DNA from: Paenibacillus_G sp049942825
GTDB lineage: Bacteria > Bacillota > Bacilli > Paenibacillales > NBRC-103111
Direction: 5' to 3'
Length of the DNA stretch: 64,000 nt
NCBI RefSeq assembly: GCF_049942825.1
Contig: NZ_CP187970.1
Span: 6,262,001 to 6,326,000, forward strand
Positions 51,835-61,597 of the stretch are shown in pieces; positions within the stretch are counted from its first letter, which is position 1, and each line of letters starts with the position of its first letter. The notes under the pieces were generated by a model. The model made no database searches, was not told the origin of the DNA, and saw only the letters and a program-made list of their open reading frames with translations. The position numbers and the translations under genes are program-made.

Positions 51835-54366
51835 CTACGGCGTCGTGCCTGTGCCGGTATCCACCGCCTCGCCTACCGCCGCCTCCGGTGCCGGCGCCTC
51901 CGCTTCTCCGCCGCCCGCCGTCTGCGGCGCGGGCTCGCTTCCGGCCGGCTTCGCGGTGCCGTCCGCCGCTCCGCCTGCGCCGGCCGCTGCACCCGTGCCG
52001 GCGTCTCCGCCCGCTGCCGGCGCAGTGCCGTCCGCCGCTCCGCCCGTGCCGGCGTCTCCGCCTGCTGCCGGCGCGGTGCCGCCCGCCGCTCCGCCTGAGC
52101 CGGCAGCTCCACCCGTGCCGGCGTCTCCGCCCGCTGCCGGCGCGGCGCCGCCGCTCGGCGTGCCGCCCTCAGCCGCAGGCTGGCCGCCGGTCTGCTCCTT
52201 CGCGGCACCGGCCTCCGCCGGCCGTACCTCGCCTTTGGCAGCCGTCGCCGTAGACGCCTGGGCCTGGGCTCCCTCAGGATTCCCCGTATTTCCCGGGGAA
52301 TCCTGAGGTGCCGCTGCCGCAGCGGGAGCGGCCGGCGCTTCTGCTGCGGCGGTCTCGCTTTCCCCGGACCGTTCCGCATACTTCGGCGCGTTCTCGCCGT
52401 TAACCCGCTTGCGGCCCCCGGCATAGGCGCGGTATTTTTCCGGCTTGGCAAAAGCCGTCACCGGCACATCCTTGAGCGCCCGGCTGACCACCTCCTTGAA
52501 CAAGGCGGCCGGGTATTTGCCTCCGGTTGTCGTCAGATAGTGATCCTTGTTCGTCTTCTCATAGCCGAGCCACACGGCCGCCACAATCTCGGGCGTATAG
52601 CCGACGAACCAGGCATCCTTGGACCCGTCGATCTGGCTGCCCCGGCGGTCCTTGAATTCCGGCGTGTCCGGCAGCTGGGTCGTCCCTGTCTTGCCGGCCA
52701 CCGGCCTGTCCATCCTCGCACTGAGGCCGGTCCCTTCCGTGACGACCTTCTCCAGCATCCTCGTCATCGTATAAGCCGCACCCGGGTCGAGCATCGGCTC
52801 AAGCACCGGCTGCGCTTCCTGGCCGACCAGATTGCCCTGCGCATCCGTGATCTTGCGGATCGCATACGCCTTGGCGAGATTACCTTTATTGGCAAACATT
52901 GTATAGGCCTGCGCCATCTGCAGCGGGGAGGTGCCCTTGCTCATACCGCCCAGCGCAATCCCAAGGGTACGATCCGCTTCCTGCAGCGGCAGCCCGGCCT
53001 TGCGGCCGAACTCGAGCCCCCGGTCGATCCCGATCTCCTTCAGGAGGGCGACGGCCGGAATGTTGTACGATTCGATCAGCGCTTCCTCCAGCGTGACCCA
53101 CCCGTGGAACTGCCTCCGGTAGTTCATGGGTGTGTATCCGCCGCCGAAATCCGTCTCCGTATCGTAAATCTGGTCCCTGGGCCCGTAACCGGCTGCCAAG
53201 GCGGGCGCATAGACGAGCAGCGGCTTGATCGCCGATCCGGGCTGGCGTTCATTCTGAGTCGCGTAATTGAACTCCCGGAACTTCGGGTCCGGATTGCGGG
53301 AGCCTACGATCCCCAGCACCGCCCCCGTCTGCGGCTCCATCAGGACGATCCCGCTCTGCAGCCCCCCTTTATCCTCGGGGAAAAAGTCGGGATTCCGGTA
53401 TACCTCTTCCGCCGCCTTTTGCACCTTGGGATCGAGGTTCGTGTGAATATGCAGGCCGGAGGACAAAATCTGCTGCTCCGTCAGTCCATACTTCTGGGAG
53501 GCTTCGTTGATGACATGGTCGATATAGGAGGGATAGATCTTAGCGGTCTGCTGGGCAGCCGGTGCGGCAAGCTTGATCTCTTCCTTCATCGCCTCGTCCC
53601 GCTGCGCCGGCGTGATTTTCCCCTGATCGGCCATGAGGGACAGCACGAGGTTCCGCCGTTCCTTGGCGTCCTCAGGCTTCTTCACGGGCGAATAATTCGT
53701 CGGAGACTTGGGAATCCCGGCGAGCAGGGCACTTTCCGCCAGCGTAAGCTGGGAAGCATCCTTGCCAAAATAAGTCTCGGAAGCGCGCTGCAGTCCCCAC
53801 GCCCCTTCCCCGAAATAAATGTAGTTGAGGTATTTTTCGAGAATCTGATCCTTGCTGTATGTATCTTCAATCTTCAGCGAAGCCACGGCCTCCTTCAGCT
53901 TCCGCTGATACGTCTGCTCCGGGGTGAGCAGCATCGTTTTGGCCAGCTGCTGGGTGATCGTGCTGCCGCCCTCTACCGTATACCCCGACTTCAGGTTCTG
54001 GTATAACGCGCGTGCAATCCCCTGGTAATCCAGCCCCTGATGCTCGTAGAACCGCGAATCCTCCACAGCCGTAACCGCATCCAGCATGATCTTCGGAAAA
54101 TGGCTCAGCGGCATATATTCCATCCTTGCGTTCGTCAGCTCGGTAATCACGGCGCCGGTGCGGTCATAGAAAAAGGTCGAACGGGCCGGCTCCTTGTCCA
54201 GCAGCGAAATGTCCATAGCGGTGTACATCTGCCGGTACGTCTGATACCCCCAGCCGAGACCGCCAAGTCCGACAACCGCAAGCACGGACCCGAGCAGAAG
54301 CAGGATGATTTTGAAGGGAGACGCTTTTTTCTTGGGCTGCTGCTGTGTTTCCTGAGAAGGCTCCAT
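51835..54366 (-). CDS. Class A penicillin-binding protein with long Ala/Gly-rich tail
   Basis: The 843-residue bifunctional enzyme has a membrane anchor at about 18-40. A glycosyltransferase domain (about 60-235) carries E102 in EDSRFYEHQG, then a transpeptidase domain (about 330-620) with SAIK, SYN and KTGT motifs. The C-terminal 190 residues are a low-complexity tail with repeats of APAAGGDAGTGGAA. It polymerises and cross-links peptidoglycan. The tail is unusual in length and composition and may act as a wall-spanning spacer. Start ATG 54366 lies after a GGGCGGGGATTAAGGT-type site. Confidence 0.93.
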   Translation of the reverse strand: MEPSQETQQQPKKKASPFKIILLLLGSVLAVVGLGGLGWGYQTYRQMYTAMDISLLDKEPARSTFFYDRTGAVITELTNARMEYMPLSHFPKIMLDAVTAVEDSRFYEHQGLDYQGIARALYQNLKSGYTVEGGSTITQQLAKTMLLTPEQTYQRKLKEAVASLKIEDTYSKDQILEKYLNYIYFGEGAWGLQRASETYFGKDASQLTLAESALLAGIPKSPTNYSPVKKPEDAKERRNLVLSLMADQGKITPAQRDEAMKEEIKLAAPAAQQTAKIYPSYIDHVINEASQKYGLTEQQILSSGLHIHTNLDPKVQKAAEEVYRNPDFFPEDKGGLQSGIVLMEPQTGAVLGIVGSRNPDPKFREFNYATQNERQPGSAIKPLLVYAPALAAGYGPRDQIYDTETDFGGGYTPMNYRRQFHGWVTLEEALIESYNIPAVALLKEIGIDRGLEFGRKAGLPLQEADRTLGIALGGMSKGTSPLQMAQAYTMFANKGNLAKAYAIRKITDAQGNLVGQEAQPVLEPMLDPGAAYTMTRMLEKVVTEGTGLSARMDRPVAGKTGTTQLPDTPEFKDRRGSQIDGSKDAWFVGYTPEIVAAVWLGYEKTNKDHYLTTTGGKYPAALFKEVVSRALKDVPVTAFAKPEKYRAYAGGRKRVNGENAPKYAERSGESETAAAEAPAAPAAAAAPQDSPGNTGNPEGAQAQASTATAAKGEVRPAEAGAAKEQTGGQPAAEGGTPSGGAAPAAGGDAGTGGAAGSGGAAGGTAPAAGGDAGTGGAADGTAPAAGGDAGTGAAAGAGGAADGTAKPAGSEPAPQTAGGGEAEAPAPEAAVGEAVDTGTGTTP

Positions 54367-54633
54367 ACCTTAATCCCCGCCCTTACCTTTTTTCAGGATT
54401 ATTACCCGAAGAGCGGCCAAGGTAAACAAGCAGGCGGATCAACGCCTTCCTTGTCGCTCCCCCTCCTCTTCATGGCTATGCTACAATGGAAGGCAGGCAG
54501 GGATAGTCCCATCATCCATTAGGTATGTTGCGCGTTAATCTGGAGTACATAGAGCAGAACCGCGAGTCCATTTCAAAAAAAGGAGCCGGCATCTGACGGA
54601 TGCCGATCTTATGCGCAGGGGGGATTGCAGCAG

Positions 54634-55839
54634 ATGATCCAGCAAGGGATAGCGGACAGGTGGGTCCGCAGCGAACGGGAGGCGGCCCTCGCCTCCCGGG
54701 CGGAGCGCTTGGCGGCTGTGTTCGCGGAGCGGGCGCCGAAGCATGACGAGGAGGGAAGCTTCCCCTTCGACAACTTTGCCGACCTCCGGGCGGACGGCTA
54801 CCTTGCGCTTACGGTGCCAAGGGAACTCGGAGGCGAAGAAGCCTCCTTATATGAGCTCGTGCTCGCTCAAGAGCGGCTGGCCCGCGGAGACGGCTCCACG
54901 GCGCTTGCAGTGGGCTGGCATCTCGTGCAGATGTTCCATCTGCGCTACACGAGGTCCTGGCCTGAAGCGCTGTACGCTTCCTTCTGCCGGGAGGTGGTGG
55001 AGCACGGCGCGCTCACCAACCTGCTGGCGACGGAGCCGGCGACCGGGTCGCCGAGCCGCGGAGGCAGACCGGCTACCACGGCCCGGCGGACCGATGGCGG
55101 CTGGCTCCTTCACGGGCGCAAAACGTTCAGCACGCTAAGCCCCATCCTCCGGCAGTTTACCGTGACGGCCGCGATAGCGGGAACGGAGGATATCGGTGAA
55201 TTTTTTGTACGCCGGACGGACGCGGTGCGGGTGGAAGAGACATGGAACACGCTCGGCATGAGGGCTACCGGCAGTCATGATGTCGTTCTGGACGGGGCTT
55301 TCGTCCCGGACGCCGAAGTCATCCGCCTCACATCCGAGGTGAAGCATCCGGCGGAAGAGGACACCGGATGGCTGCTCCATATTCCGGCGTGCTACCTCGG
55401 GATTGCCTGGGCGGCCAGGGATTGGGCGCTGGACTATGCGCTGACCTATACCCCGAACAGCCTGAGCGCCCCGATCTCGGAGCTGCCGCATATCCGCCGC
55501 CAGATCGGGGAGATGGAGGCGGAATGGATGACGGCGCGCACGCTCCTCTACACGGCCGCCGACCGCTGGGATGCCGACCCGCAGGGCCGCCTCTCGATGA
55601 AGAGCGAGATCGCTCTCGCCAAGTATACGGCCGTGAACAGCGCGCAGCGGATCGTCGACCTGGCCATGCGGATCGTCGGCGGAGCCAGCCTCTCGCGCCG
55701 CTGCCCGCTTGAGCGGCTCTACCGCGATGTCCGCGCAGGGCTGCACAACCCGCCGATGGACGATATCGTCATCGCGGGGTTGGCTGCCCGGGCGCTCGCC
55801 GAGCGCGAGAAGCGCGTGCAGCACCCCGGCGGCGAGTAG
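54634..55839 (+). CDS. Acyl-CoA dehydrogenase family protein
   Basis: The 401-residue protein has the family N-terminus (LRADGYLALTVPRELGGEEASLYE), the FAD region LLATEPATGSPSRGG and a C-terminal helical bundle with AMRIVGGASLSRRCPLERLYRDVRAGLHNPPMDD-type segment. The last part resembles the flavin-dependent monooxygenase/DszC subgroup, so a hydroxylase role is possible. ATG 54634 has AGGGGGGA about 10 nt upstream. Single gene. No CoA ligase or ETF genes lie near. Confidence 0.88.
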   Translation: MIQQGIADRWVRSEREAALASRAERLAAVFAERAPKHDEEGSFPFDNFADLRADGYLALTVPRELGGEEASLYELVLAQERLARGDGSTALAVGWHLVQMFHLRYTRSWPEALYASFCREVVEHGALTNLLATEPATGSPSRGGRPATTARRTDGGWLLHGRKTFSTLSPILRQFTVTAAIAGTEDIGEFFVRRTDAVRVEETWNTLGMRATGSHDVVLDGAFVPDAEVIRLTSEVKHPAEEDTGWLLHIPACYLGIAWAARDWALDYALTYTPNSLSAPISELPHIRRQIGEMEAEWMTARTLLYTAADRWDADPQGRLSMKSEIALAKYTAVNSAQRIVDLAMRIVGGASLSRRCPLERLYRDVRAGLHNPPMDDIVIAGLAARALAEREKRVQHPGGE

Positions 55840-55847
55840 CCGCGGGG

Positions 55848-56290
55848 GTGCGACGGCCGGGCGCCTCGCTGCGGCGCGGGGGCGACCGGGCGCGGGCAGC
55901 TCGCGGGCCCTCGCCCGGCGCTGTGCTGCAGCGTGGGGGCGACGCCTGGGCGCGCTCTGCTCGCGGGCGCCTCGCCGGGCGCAGTCCTGCGGCGCGGGGG
56001 CGACGCTCGGGCGCGCTCTGCCCGCGGGCGCCTCGCCGGGCGCAGCGCTTCGTCGCGGGGGCGACGCACGGGCACGCTCTGCACGCGGGCGCCTCGCCCG
56101 GCGCAGCGCTGCGGCGCGGGGGCGACGCCTGGGCGCGCTCTGCTCGCGGGCGCCTCGCCCGGCGCAGTGCTGCGTCGCGGGACCGACGCTCGGGCGCGCC
56201 AGCTCGCGGGACCTCGCCGGGCGAACGCTGCGTCGCGGGGCCGACGCTCGGGCGCGCCAGCTCGCGGGCGCCTCGCCCGGCGCAGCGCTG
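55848..56290 (+). repeat. GC-rich 61-bp tandem repeat array
   Basis: About seven copies of a 61-bp unit can be aligned on GGGGGCGACG-like words at 55878, 55935, 55996, 56057, 56118, 56179 and 56237. Spacing is 57, 61, 61, 61, 61 and 58 bp. Each unit contains CGCGGGCGCCTCGCC. All frames stay open because of extreme GC, but the unit is not a multiple of three and there is no ribosome binding site, so it is not coding. Confidence 0.9.
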
Positions 56291-56296
56291 TACGCA

Positions 56297-56345
56297 CCAG
56301 AAACCCCTCTACCCAATGATCGGGTACGAGGGGTTTCTTTTTATG
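56297..56345 (+). terminator. Terminator after the GC-rich array
   Basis: AGAAACCCCT and AGGGGTTTCT arms around a TACCC/GGGTA stem are followed by TTTTATG. It probably ends the acyl-CoA dehydrogenase transcript. Confidence 0.8.
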
Positions 56346-56420
56346 ACGATGGGCTCACGCGGAAAAGATACTCCTGAACTACGTGCCTTCAGGACAGCTT
56401 GCCTCCCGCCGGATCCGATA

Positions 56421-56565
56421 AAGGAACTATAATGCTTTTTTTGATTATTTCCCGTCATTTCCCACGCAATAACGGAACTCAGGTATCTTATCACCTCGCA
56501 CTGAGCGTAATTTCCACAGATTCCCGCAAATAGCGAATCTGAGTTTATCTGAGTTCCTCTATTTC
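56421..56565 (+). repeat. Dispersed intergenic repeat, copy 2
   Basis: It contains GGAACTATAATGC, then TTGATTATTTCCCGTCATTT and CGGAACTCAGGTATCTTAT, then inverted AGCGAATCTGAG and CTGAGTTCCTCTATTTC. These match the element at 11439-11632. Confidence 0.8.
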
Positions 56566-56624
56566 ATCATTGCCGCCCTATCGCCGCTGCTGCCAAGGGC
56601 CATCGTAACCACTGCACCCTCCGC

Positions 56625-57548
56625 CTACCTCTGCGCCTCCGCCTCTGCGGCATCCGGGTTCCACTCGTCATGGCCGCCCAGCACGCGCTGTACATCCAGC
56701 GCCTTGGCCTCCGACTCCGTCAGAGCTGCGGCCCAAGACACCCGCGCCGCCGGTGCCGCGCCCGGTCCCGTGCTGCCGTACTCCCCATAGCGGGAGGTCC
56801 GCTCATTGTCCGGATTGCTCCAGTTATCCCAGCCGGCCGGATGAATGTGCAGTCCCATCCAGGTGTCGATAAAGACCGTATGCGCAGCAGGGCGCCAAGG
56901 CCGGCCCAGGTAGACCGATGCTTCCTCCGCCGTACCGGTCAGACGGCAGCCGCGGAACACATAGCCGAGCTCCGTGTGCTCCGCTGTAGAAGCGGCGGTA
57001 ATATAGCCTCCGCGCAGGCTGTGAATCTTGCATGATTCGAAGAACACGGTCGCCGATCCGAATATATAATCGACATGCCCCTCAATATAACAGTCCTCAA
57101 AATATTGGCGCCCCCGGCTCGTATAAAGCGTATCCTGCCAGCCGAGCAGCCGGACCCCCCGGTACACCTGTCTGTCTCCCGCCGTGTACAAGGCAACCGC
57201 CTGACCGATCTCCGGACCGTACCCTGCCGTATTCTGTACAGTCAGGTTTTCCATACGGAAGTCGTCCGCCTCCACTTTGAGCGCTGCCGTACGGAAGGTC
57301 GCAATCTCCCGGCCGCGATCGTCCGTCATCTTCGCATAGTCGCCCCAAGCGATAACCGTCCCCTCTGCGCTTTCCCCGACAAGCGTAAGATTCGGCTTGT
57401 TATCGGGCACAACCAGCTTCTCGCGGTAGACCCCATTCTTCACATAGATCGTTACCGGTTCCAGCGGAAGCACGCGGACCGCTTCGATGGCGTCACCAAT
57501 ACTGATGTAATCTCCCTGTCCATCTTGCGACACGGTTATGTACCTCAT
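56625..57548 (-). CDS. Pectin methylesterase (CE8)
   Basis: The 307-residue protein has the CE8 blocks: GWQDTLYT, GHVDYIFGSATVFF and LGRPWRP, with the two catalytic Asp and the Arg of these motifs. It removes methyl esters from pectin. ATG 57548 (MRYITVSQDGQG) follows GGAAGAG; no signal peptide is seen, so it probably acts on imported oligogalacturonides. Single gene; the other pectin-related gene here encodes the acetylesterase at 18199. Confidence 0.93.
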   Translation of the reverse strand: MRYITVSQDGQGDYISIGDAIEAVRVLPLEPVTIYVKNGVYREKLVVPDNKPNLTLVGESAEGTVIAWGDYAKMTDDRGREIATFRTAALKVEADDFRMENLTVQNTAGYGPEIGQAVALYTAGDRQVYRGVRLLGWQDTLYTSRGRQYFEDCYIEGHVDYIFGSATVFFESCKIHSLRGGYITAASTAEHTELGYVFRGCRLTGTAEEASVYLGRPWRPAAHTVFIDTWMGLHIHPAGWDNWSNPDNERTSRYGEYGSTGPGAAPAARVSWAAALTESEAKALDVQRVLGGHDEWNPDAAEAEAQR

Positions 57549-57879
57549 ATCCCACTCTTCCTTTCCCTTGCACCGCGCCTGACCGGGCAAGCCCGCATGA
57601 ATATCTCTGGTCTATTGGACATTGCCGGCTTACCGGCAGGAGTTCCGGTCCCGTCCGCAGCGCCTTCTGCTATCCATTATAAACCCACACCCCCTCAAGC
57701 CTCTCCCCCATTTCTTGTCCCGTTCGGCCGGAATTGCATCTGGTTGTCAGCTGACACTGTATTATAATATTAACATTAATCAATTATTTTATTGTTGTAT
57801 TTTATTATAATATATAATACAATTCATCTAACACATCAACTGTATCACTATATTAAAAGAATCCAAGGAGGCCTTCCCT

Positions 57880-58071
57880 ATGCAGCCACGTATCCAAGAA
57901 CATCAACCTTCCGGTACCCTGAGCACCTCCAAATCCTGTACTCAATGCGGCGAAGTGATGGAGGAGCTGTTCGACTGTCATATCAGCACGTGCTCTTCGT
58001 GCCGGGGGTATACCTTCTATGACATCAAGCCGTCCAGGTTCGCTCCCCTGAAGCCGCCGGTCTCCTCCTAA
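57880..58071 (+). CDS. YhfH-like small zinc-binding protein
   Basis: The 63-residue protein has CTQCGEVMEELFDCHISTCSSC, spacing C-x2-C and C-x5-C-x2-C, as in YhfH of Bacillus. The rest is linker. ATG 57880 lies 8 nt after AAGGAGG. Its role is unknown. Confidence 0.75.
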   Translation: MQPRIQEHQPSGTLSTSKSCTQCGEVMEELFDCHISTCSSCRGYTFYDIKPSRFAPLKPPVSS

Positions 58072-58401
58072 GACTGCGGGCGGAAGCAGCGGCCTGTCCG
58101 CCCAAGGCTCTCACGGCCGTGAACACGAACACGACCGGCTGGATGCTGAGGGGGGACGGGATTTCAGCAGGAGGACGCCGCAGAAAACTCTACGATCGTA
58201 CTGCAGACGAACGAGCATCCATCCTGTGTACAAAAAAGAACAGCATGCGTCTTGAAGGGCAATCGCCTTCGTACGCATGCTGTTCCGCATGTTCACCCTG
58301 CCATCAGGAGGCTCGCAGCCTCCATGATCTCCTTCGGTGTCCCTTAAAGCAGCCAGTGCCGCCATGAATCCCCGTACCGCAGCGAAGCCGGCAGCCTCAT
58401 C
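58072..58401. other. Intergenic interval between the YhfH-like and RND genes
   Basis: Apart from the RND terminator, no gene is supported in it. Confidence 0.6.
58227..58285 (-). terminator. Terminator of the RND exporter gene
   Basis: AACAGCATGCGT and ACGCATGCTGTT arms around CTTGAAGGGCAATCGCCTTCGT-type loop are followed on the minus strand by CTTTTTTGT. Confidence 0.85.
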
Positions 58402-61400
58402 TTAGGGCTGCGGTGCGTGAGCCAACTTGGCGGCCGCAGCGGTGTCGGCCGTCTTCTTCCGGAACAGCCGCGCTTTGATCCGCTCGATGATCTCATACAC
58501 GACCGGCACGACCAGCAGCGTAAGCAGCGTCGAGGTCGTGAGGCCGCCGATGACGACGACCGCAAGGCCTTTGGAGATGATCGTGCCCTTGGACAGCCCG
58601 AGGGCCAAGGGCATCAGCGCGATGATCGTCGCCCCCGCCGTCATGATGATCGGACGCAGGCGGGTATGGGCTGCCTTGATGAGCGCTTCGTGTACAGACA
58701 TTCCCGTCTCCCGCAGCTGCTGCACCCGGTCGATCAGCACGATCGCATTGGTGACGACGACCCCGATCAGCATCATGAAGCCGATCAACGACGTCAGGTT
58801 CAGCGACTCGCCCGTCACCAGCAGCCCAAGCATCCCGCCGATCGCGGCTAACGGCAGCGAGAAGAGGATGGCGAACGGAGCGCTGGCGTTCCCGAAGGCC
58901 AGGACCATGACCAGGTAGACGATGAAGACCGACGCGCCCATGGCCATGAACATATTTTTGAATTCCCGGTCGATATCTTCGGCAACACCCTTCACCTCCG
59001 GATTCACGCCCGGAGGAAGCTCCAGGGCCCCAAGCACTTCCGTCGCTTGGGCCGTCACCCCCGCCTTATCCTTCGATTCGATCTTCGCCGTCACCCGCAC
59101 GTACTGCTCCTGGTTATCGCGGGGGATCGAAGCCGGCCCTTCGGTCTGCCGGAGCTTCGCGACTTCGTTCAGCCGGATCTTCTGCCCGGACGGCGTCGGG
59201 ATCAGCAGGGAGCCGATCTTGTCGACCGAATCCTTGAACTCGTTGTCGAGCGAGATTTTGGTGGTCAGCGTAATATTATCGAACTTGAGATCCCCGATCT
59301 CCTCCTCGCCCAGCCAGGAATACAGAGTCTCGATGATCTCGCCCGAGGAGAGGTCATACATCCGGGCCTTGTTCTGGTCGACGGCGATCTCCACTTCCTT
59401 CTTGGATTCTTCCAGGCTGTCCTTCACATCCTGGAATTCGGGAATCTCCTTCATCTTCGCCTTGACCATCTCCGCCCCTTGAATCAGGTTGTTCACGTCA
59501 TCCCCGCGGAGCACATAAGAGAAGTCCGTGCCGCTTCCTCCACCTCCGCCGCCTACGCTGACAATGCTCCCGCCCACCTCGGAGCCCTGCGGCAGCATCT
59601 CCGTTACTTTGCCTTTCATGTCTTCGAGCAGCGCCTTGGCATTCGTGCCCCCGGAGGCTTCGGCGTTGATCTGGCTGCGGTAAGCCACCCTGTCATTGCC
59701 ACCGCCATAGCCGACCAGCGACTGGACATAAGTAAAGGCCGGCTCCCCGGACGCATTCTTCGTCTCCTTCATCATCGCCTCGATCTCCTGCATTTTCAGA
59801 TCGTTGGAGCCGATCGAGGTTTCCCTCGGCATCTTGAGCCACAGCGAGATTTTCTTGTCCGAATCGCTCGCCGGCATGAACTCGAAGGGAACGAAAGGAA
59901 CTGTGCCGCCCATCACCACGACGAAGACGAGCAGGGCCAGAAGCATCGTTTTGACCCGGTGCTTCAGCGACCAGCGGAGCATCCGCAGGTAAGCTCCTTC
60001 CATGGGGCCGACATGATTCTCATCATGGATCTTGAGGTTCTTGGAACGCAGCACAAGCAGCTTCGCCAGCATCGGAATGACAGTAACCGCTACAAGCAGC
60101 GATGAGAGCAGCGCAGCGGACAGTGTAATCGCGAACGGGCGGAACATATCCCCAAGCTGACCGCCGACAAAGGCGATGGGCGCAAATACCCCTACCGTCG
60201 TCAGCGTTGACGAAGTAATGGCCGAGGCTACCTGGGCGGTTGCGGTCCGAATGACCGACTCGCCACGCTCGTGTGTTTTGACCAGCTCGCTGTAGATGTT
60301 CTCGATGACAACGATGCTGTCGTCGACCACCCGGCCGACCGCGATCGCCATGCCGCCGAGGGTCATGATATTCAGCGAGATATCCAGCGGGGCCATGATC
60401 AGCAGGGTCACCAGGATCGACAGCGGGATCGAGACGAGAACGATGATCGTCATACGGACATTGCGCAGGAAAATCAGAATCATGACGGACGCGAGGATGG
60501 CACCCAGCCCGCCTTCCTTCACCATACCGTTGATGGACTCCTTGACAGTATCCGAGTTTTTCTCGACCGAAGCGAATTCGATATTCGGATACTTTGCCTT
60601 CCAGGAAGCGATCAGAGCATCCGCCTCCGCCGTGAACTCCACCGAGTTCGTGCCCGTCGTCTTATACAGAATGACGCCGATCGCCGGCTGGCCGTTCATC
60701 CGGGAGAAGAACTTGGACTCCGTAACCGCCTCGACCTTCACCAGGTTCTTCAGCAGCAGGGACTCCCCGGTCGACGTCTTGATTTTCATATTCTCCAGGC
60801 TGTAAATCGAGTTCAGGTCGCTCTTCACCCGAACCATCTGGTCGATGCCCTGGATATCCGCCGAACCGACCGGGCTCGTCAGGATGGCCGATTGAATGCG
60901 CTGGGATACTTCGGAGGAGGTCAGACCGTACGCATTGATCGCGCTGCCGTTCAGCTTCAGGTCCAGCACCGCCTCCTGATTCCCGATGGAATCGATGTGA
61001 TCGATCCCCTGGATGGAGTTAAACCCCGGCAGGATGACGTCCTTGTAGATTTTATCGAGCTCCTGCTGGTTCATGCCGCCCTGTCCATACACGGACAAGG
61101 TGTATTCGGGAATCGCCGACATGCCGAAGGTCGAGACCTTGGGCTTCTCCACGCCCTTCGGAAGCTTCACGTTCGCGATCAGCCCCTCGACGTCCCGCTT
61201 CGCGTCATCCGTGTCGCTGCCATGCTCCAGCTCGATCTCCAGAGAGGAGTATCCGTCCGCAGAGACGGACTTCAGCGACTTGATCTTCTCAAGGCCGGCC
61301 ACCGCTTTCTCCAGCGGCTTCGTGATGCTGTCGAGAATGTCTTTCGGCGGCGCATTATACTGGGTCGTAATGACGACGTACGGGATCGATACCTCCGGGT

Positions 61401-61512
61401 AGAGCTCCGCCTTCAGCATGGTTGCCGCATATGTGCCCCCGCCGAACAGCAGCACAATGATGATCAGTACCGCCGCTACGTTCTTCATGGAAAAATGGGT
61501 TAAAGAGTTCAT
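58402..61512 (-). CDS. swrC: RND-family exporter (SwrC/AcrB type)
   Basis: The 1036-residue protein has twelve transmembrane segments in two halves with large outside loops. The first segment NVAAVLIIIVLLFGGGTYAA and AELYPEVSIPYVVITTQYNAPP match SwrC (YerP) of Bacillus, which exports surfactin and similar lipopeptides. The RND motif with GGMAIAVGRVVDDSIVVIENI is intact. ATG 61512 follows AAAGGAG. No membrane fusion protein gene is nearby, as expected in a Gram-positive. Given the PKS/NRPS genes at 1-4129, lipopeptide self-resistance is conceivable but unlinked. Confidence 0.93.
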   Translation of the reverse strand: MNSLTHFSMKNVAAVLIIIVLLFGGGTYAATMLKAELYPEVSIPYVVITTQYNAPPKDILDSITKPLEKAVAGLEKIKSLKSVSADGYSSLEIELEHGSDTDDAKRDVEGLIANVKLPKGVEKPKVSTFGMSAIPEYTLSVYGQGGMNQQELDKIYKDVILPGFNSIQGIDHIDSIGNQEAVLDLKLNGSAINAYGLTSSEVSQRIQSAILTSPVGSADIQGIDQMVRVKSDLNSIYSLENMKIKTSTGESLLLKNLVKVEAVTESKFFSRMNGQPAIGVILYKTTGTNSVEFTAEADALIASWKAKYPNIEFASVEKNSDTVKESINGMVKEGGLGAILASVMILIFLRNVRMTIIVLVSIPLSILVTLLIMAPLDISLNIMTLGGMAIAVGRVVDDSIVVIENIYSELVKTHERGESVIRTATAQVASAITSSTLTTVGVFAPIAFVGGQLGDMFRPFAITLSAALLSSLLVAVTVIPMLAKLLVLRSKNLKIHDENHVGPMEGAYLRMLRWSLKHRVKTMLLALLVFVVVMGGTVPFVPFEFMPASDSDKKISLWLKMPRETSIGSNDLKMQEIEAMMKETKNASGEPAFTYVQSLVGYGGGNDRVAYRSQINAEASGGTNAKALLEDMKGKVTEMLPQGSEVGGSIVSVGGGGGGSGTDFSYVLRGDDVNNLIQGAEMVKAKMKEIPEFQDVKDSLEESKKEVEIAVDQNKARMYDLSSGEIIETLYSWLGEEEIGDLKFDNITLTTKISLDNEFKDSVDKIGSLLIPTPSGQKIRLNEVAKLRQTEGPASIPRDNQEQYVRVTAKIESKDKAGVTAQATEVLGALELPPGVNPEVKGVAEDIDREFKNMFMAMGASVFIVYLVMVLAFGNASAPFAILFSLPLAAIGGMLGLLVTGESLNLTSLIGFMMLIGVVVTNAIVLIDRVQQLRETGMSVHEALIKAAHTRLRPIIMTAGATIIALMPLALGLSKGTIISKGLAVVVIGGLTTSTLLTLLVVPVVYEIIERIKARLFRKKTADTAAAAKLAHAPQP

Positions 61513-61597
61513 TGCTACGCTCCTTTAATGGGTGTGCTAAAGAGTTAGACGCCACCCAAAGGGGTCCCCCTTCATTTTCCATGGAATTTTCTGTATC

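Noticed and set aside
55848..56290. CRISPR array
   Set aside because: Units are contiguous near-identical 61-bp copies with no unique spacers and no cas genes.
55135..56316. Open frames through the GC-rich array as a repeat protein gene
   Set aside because: All frames are open because of GC content, the unit of 61 bp breaks the frame every copy, and there is no ribosome binding site.
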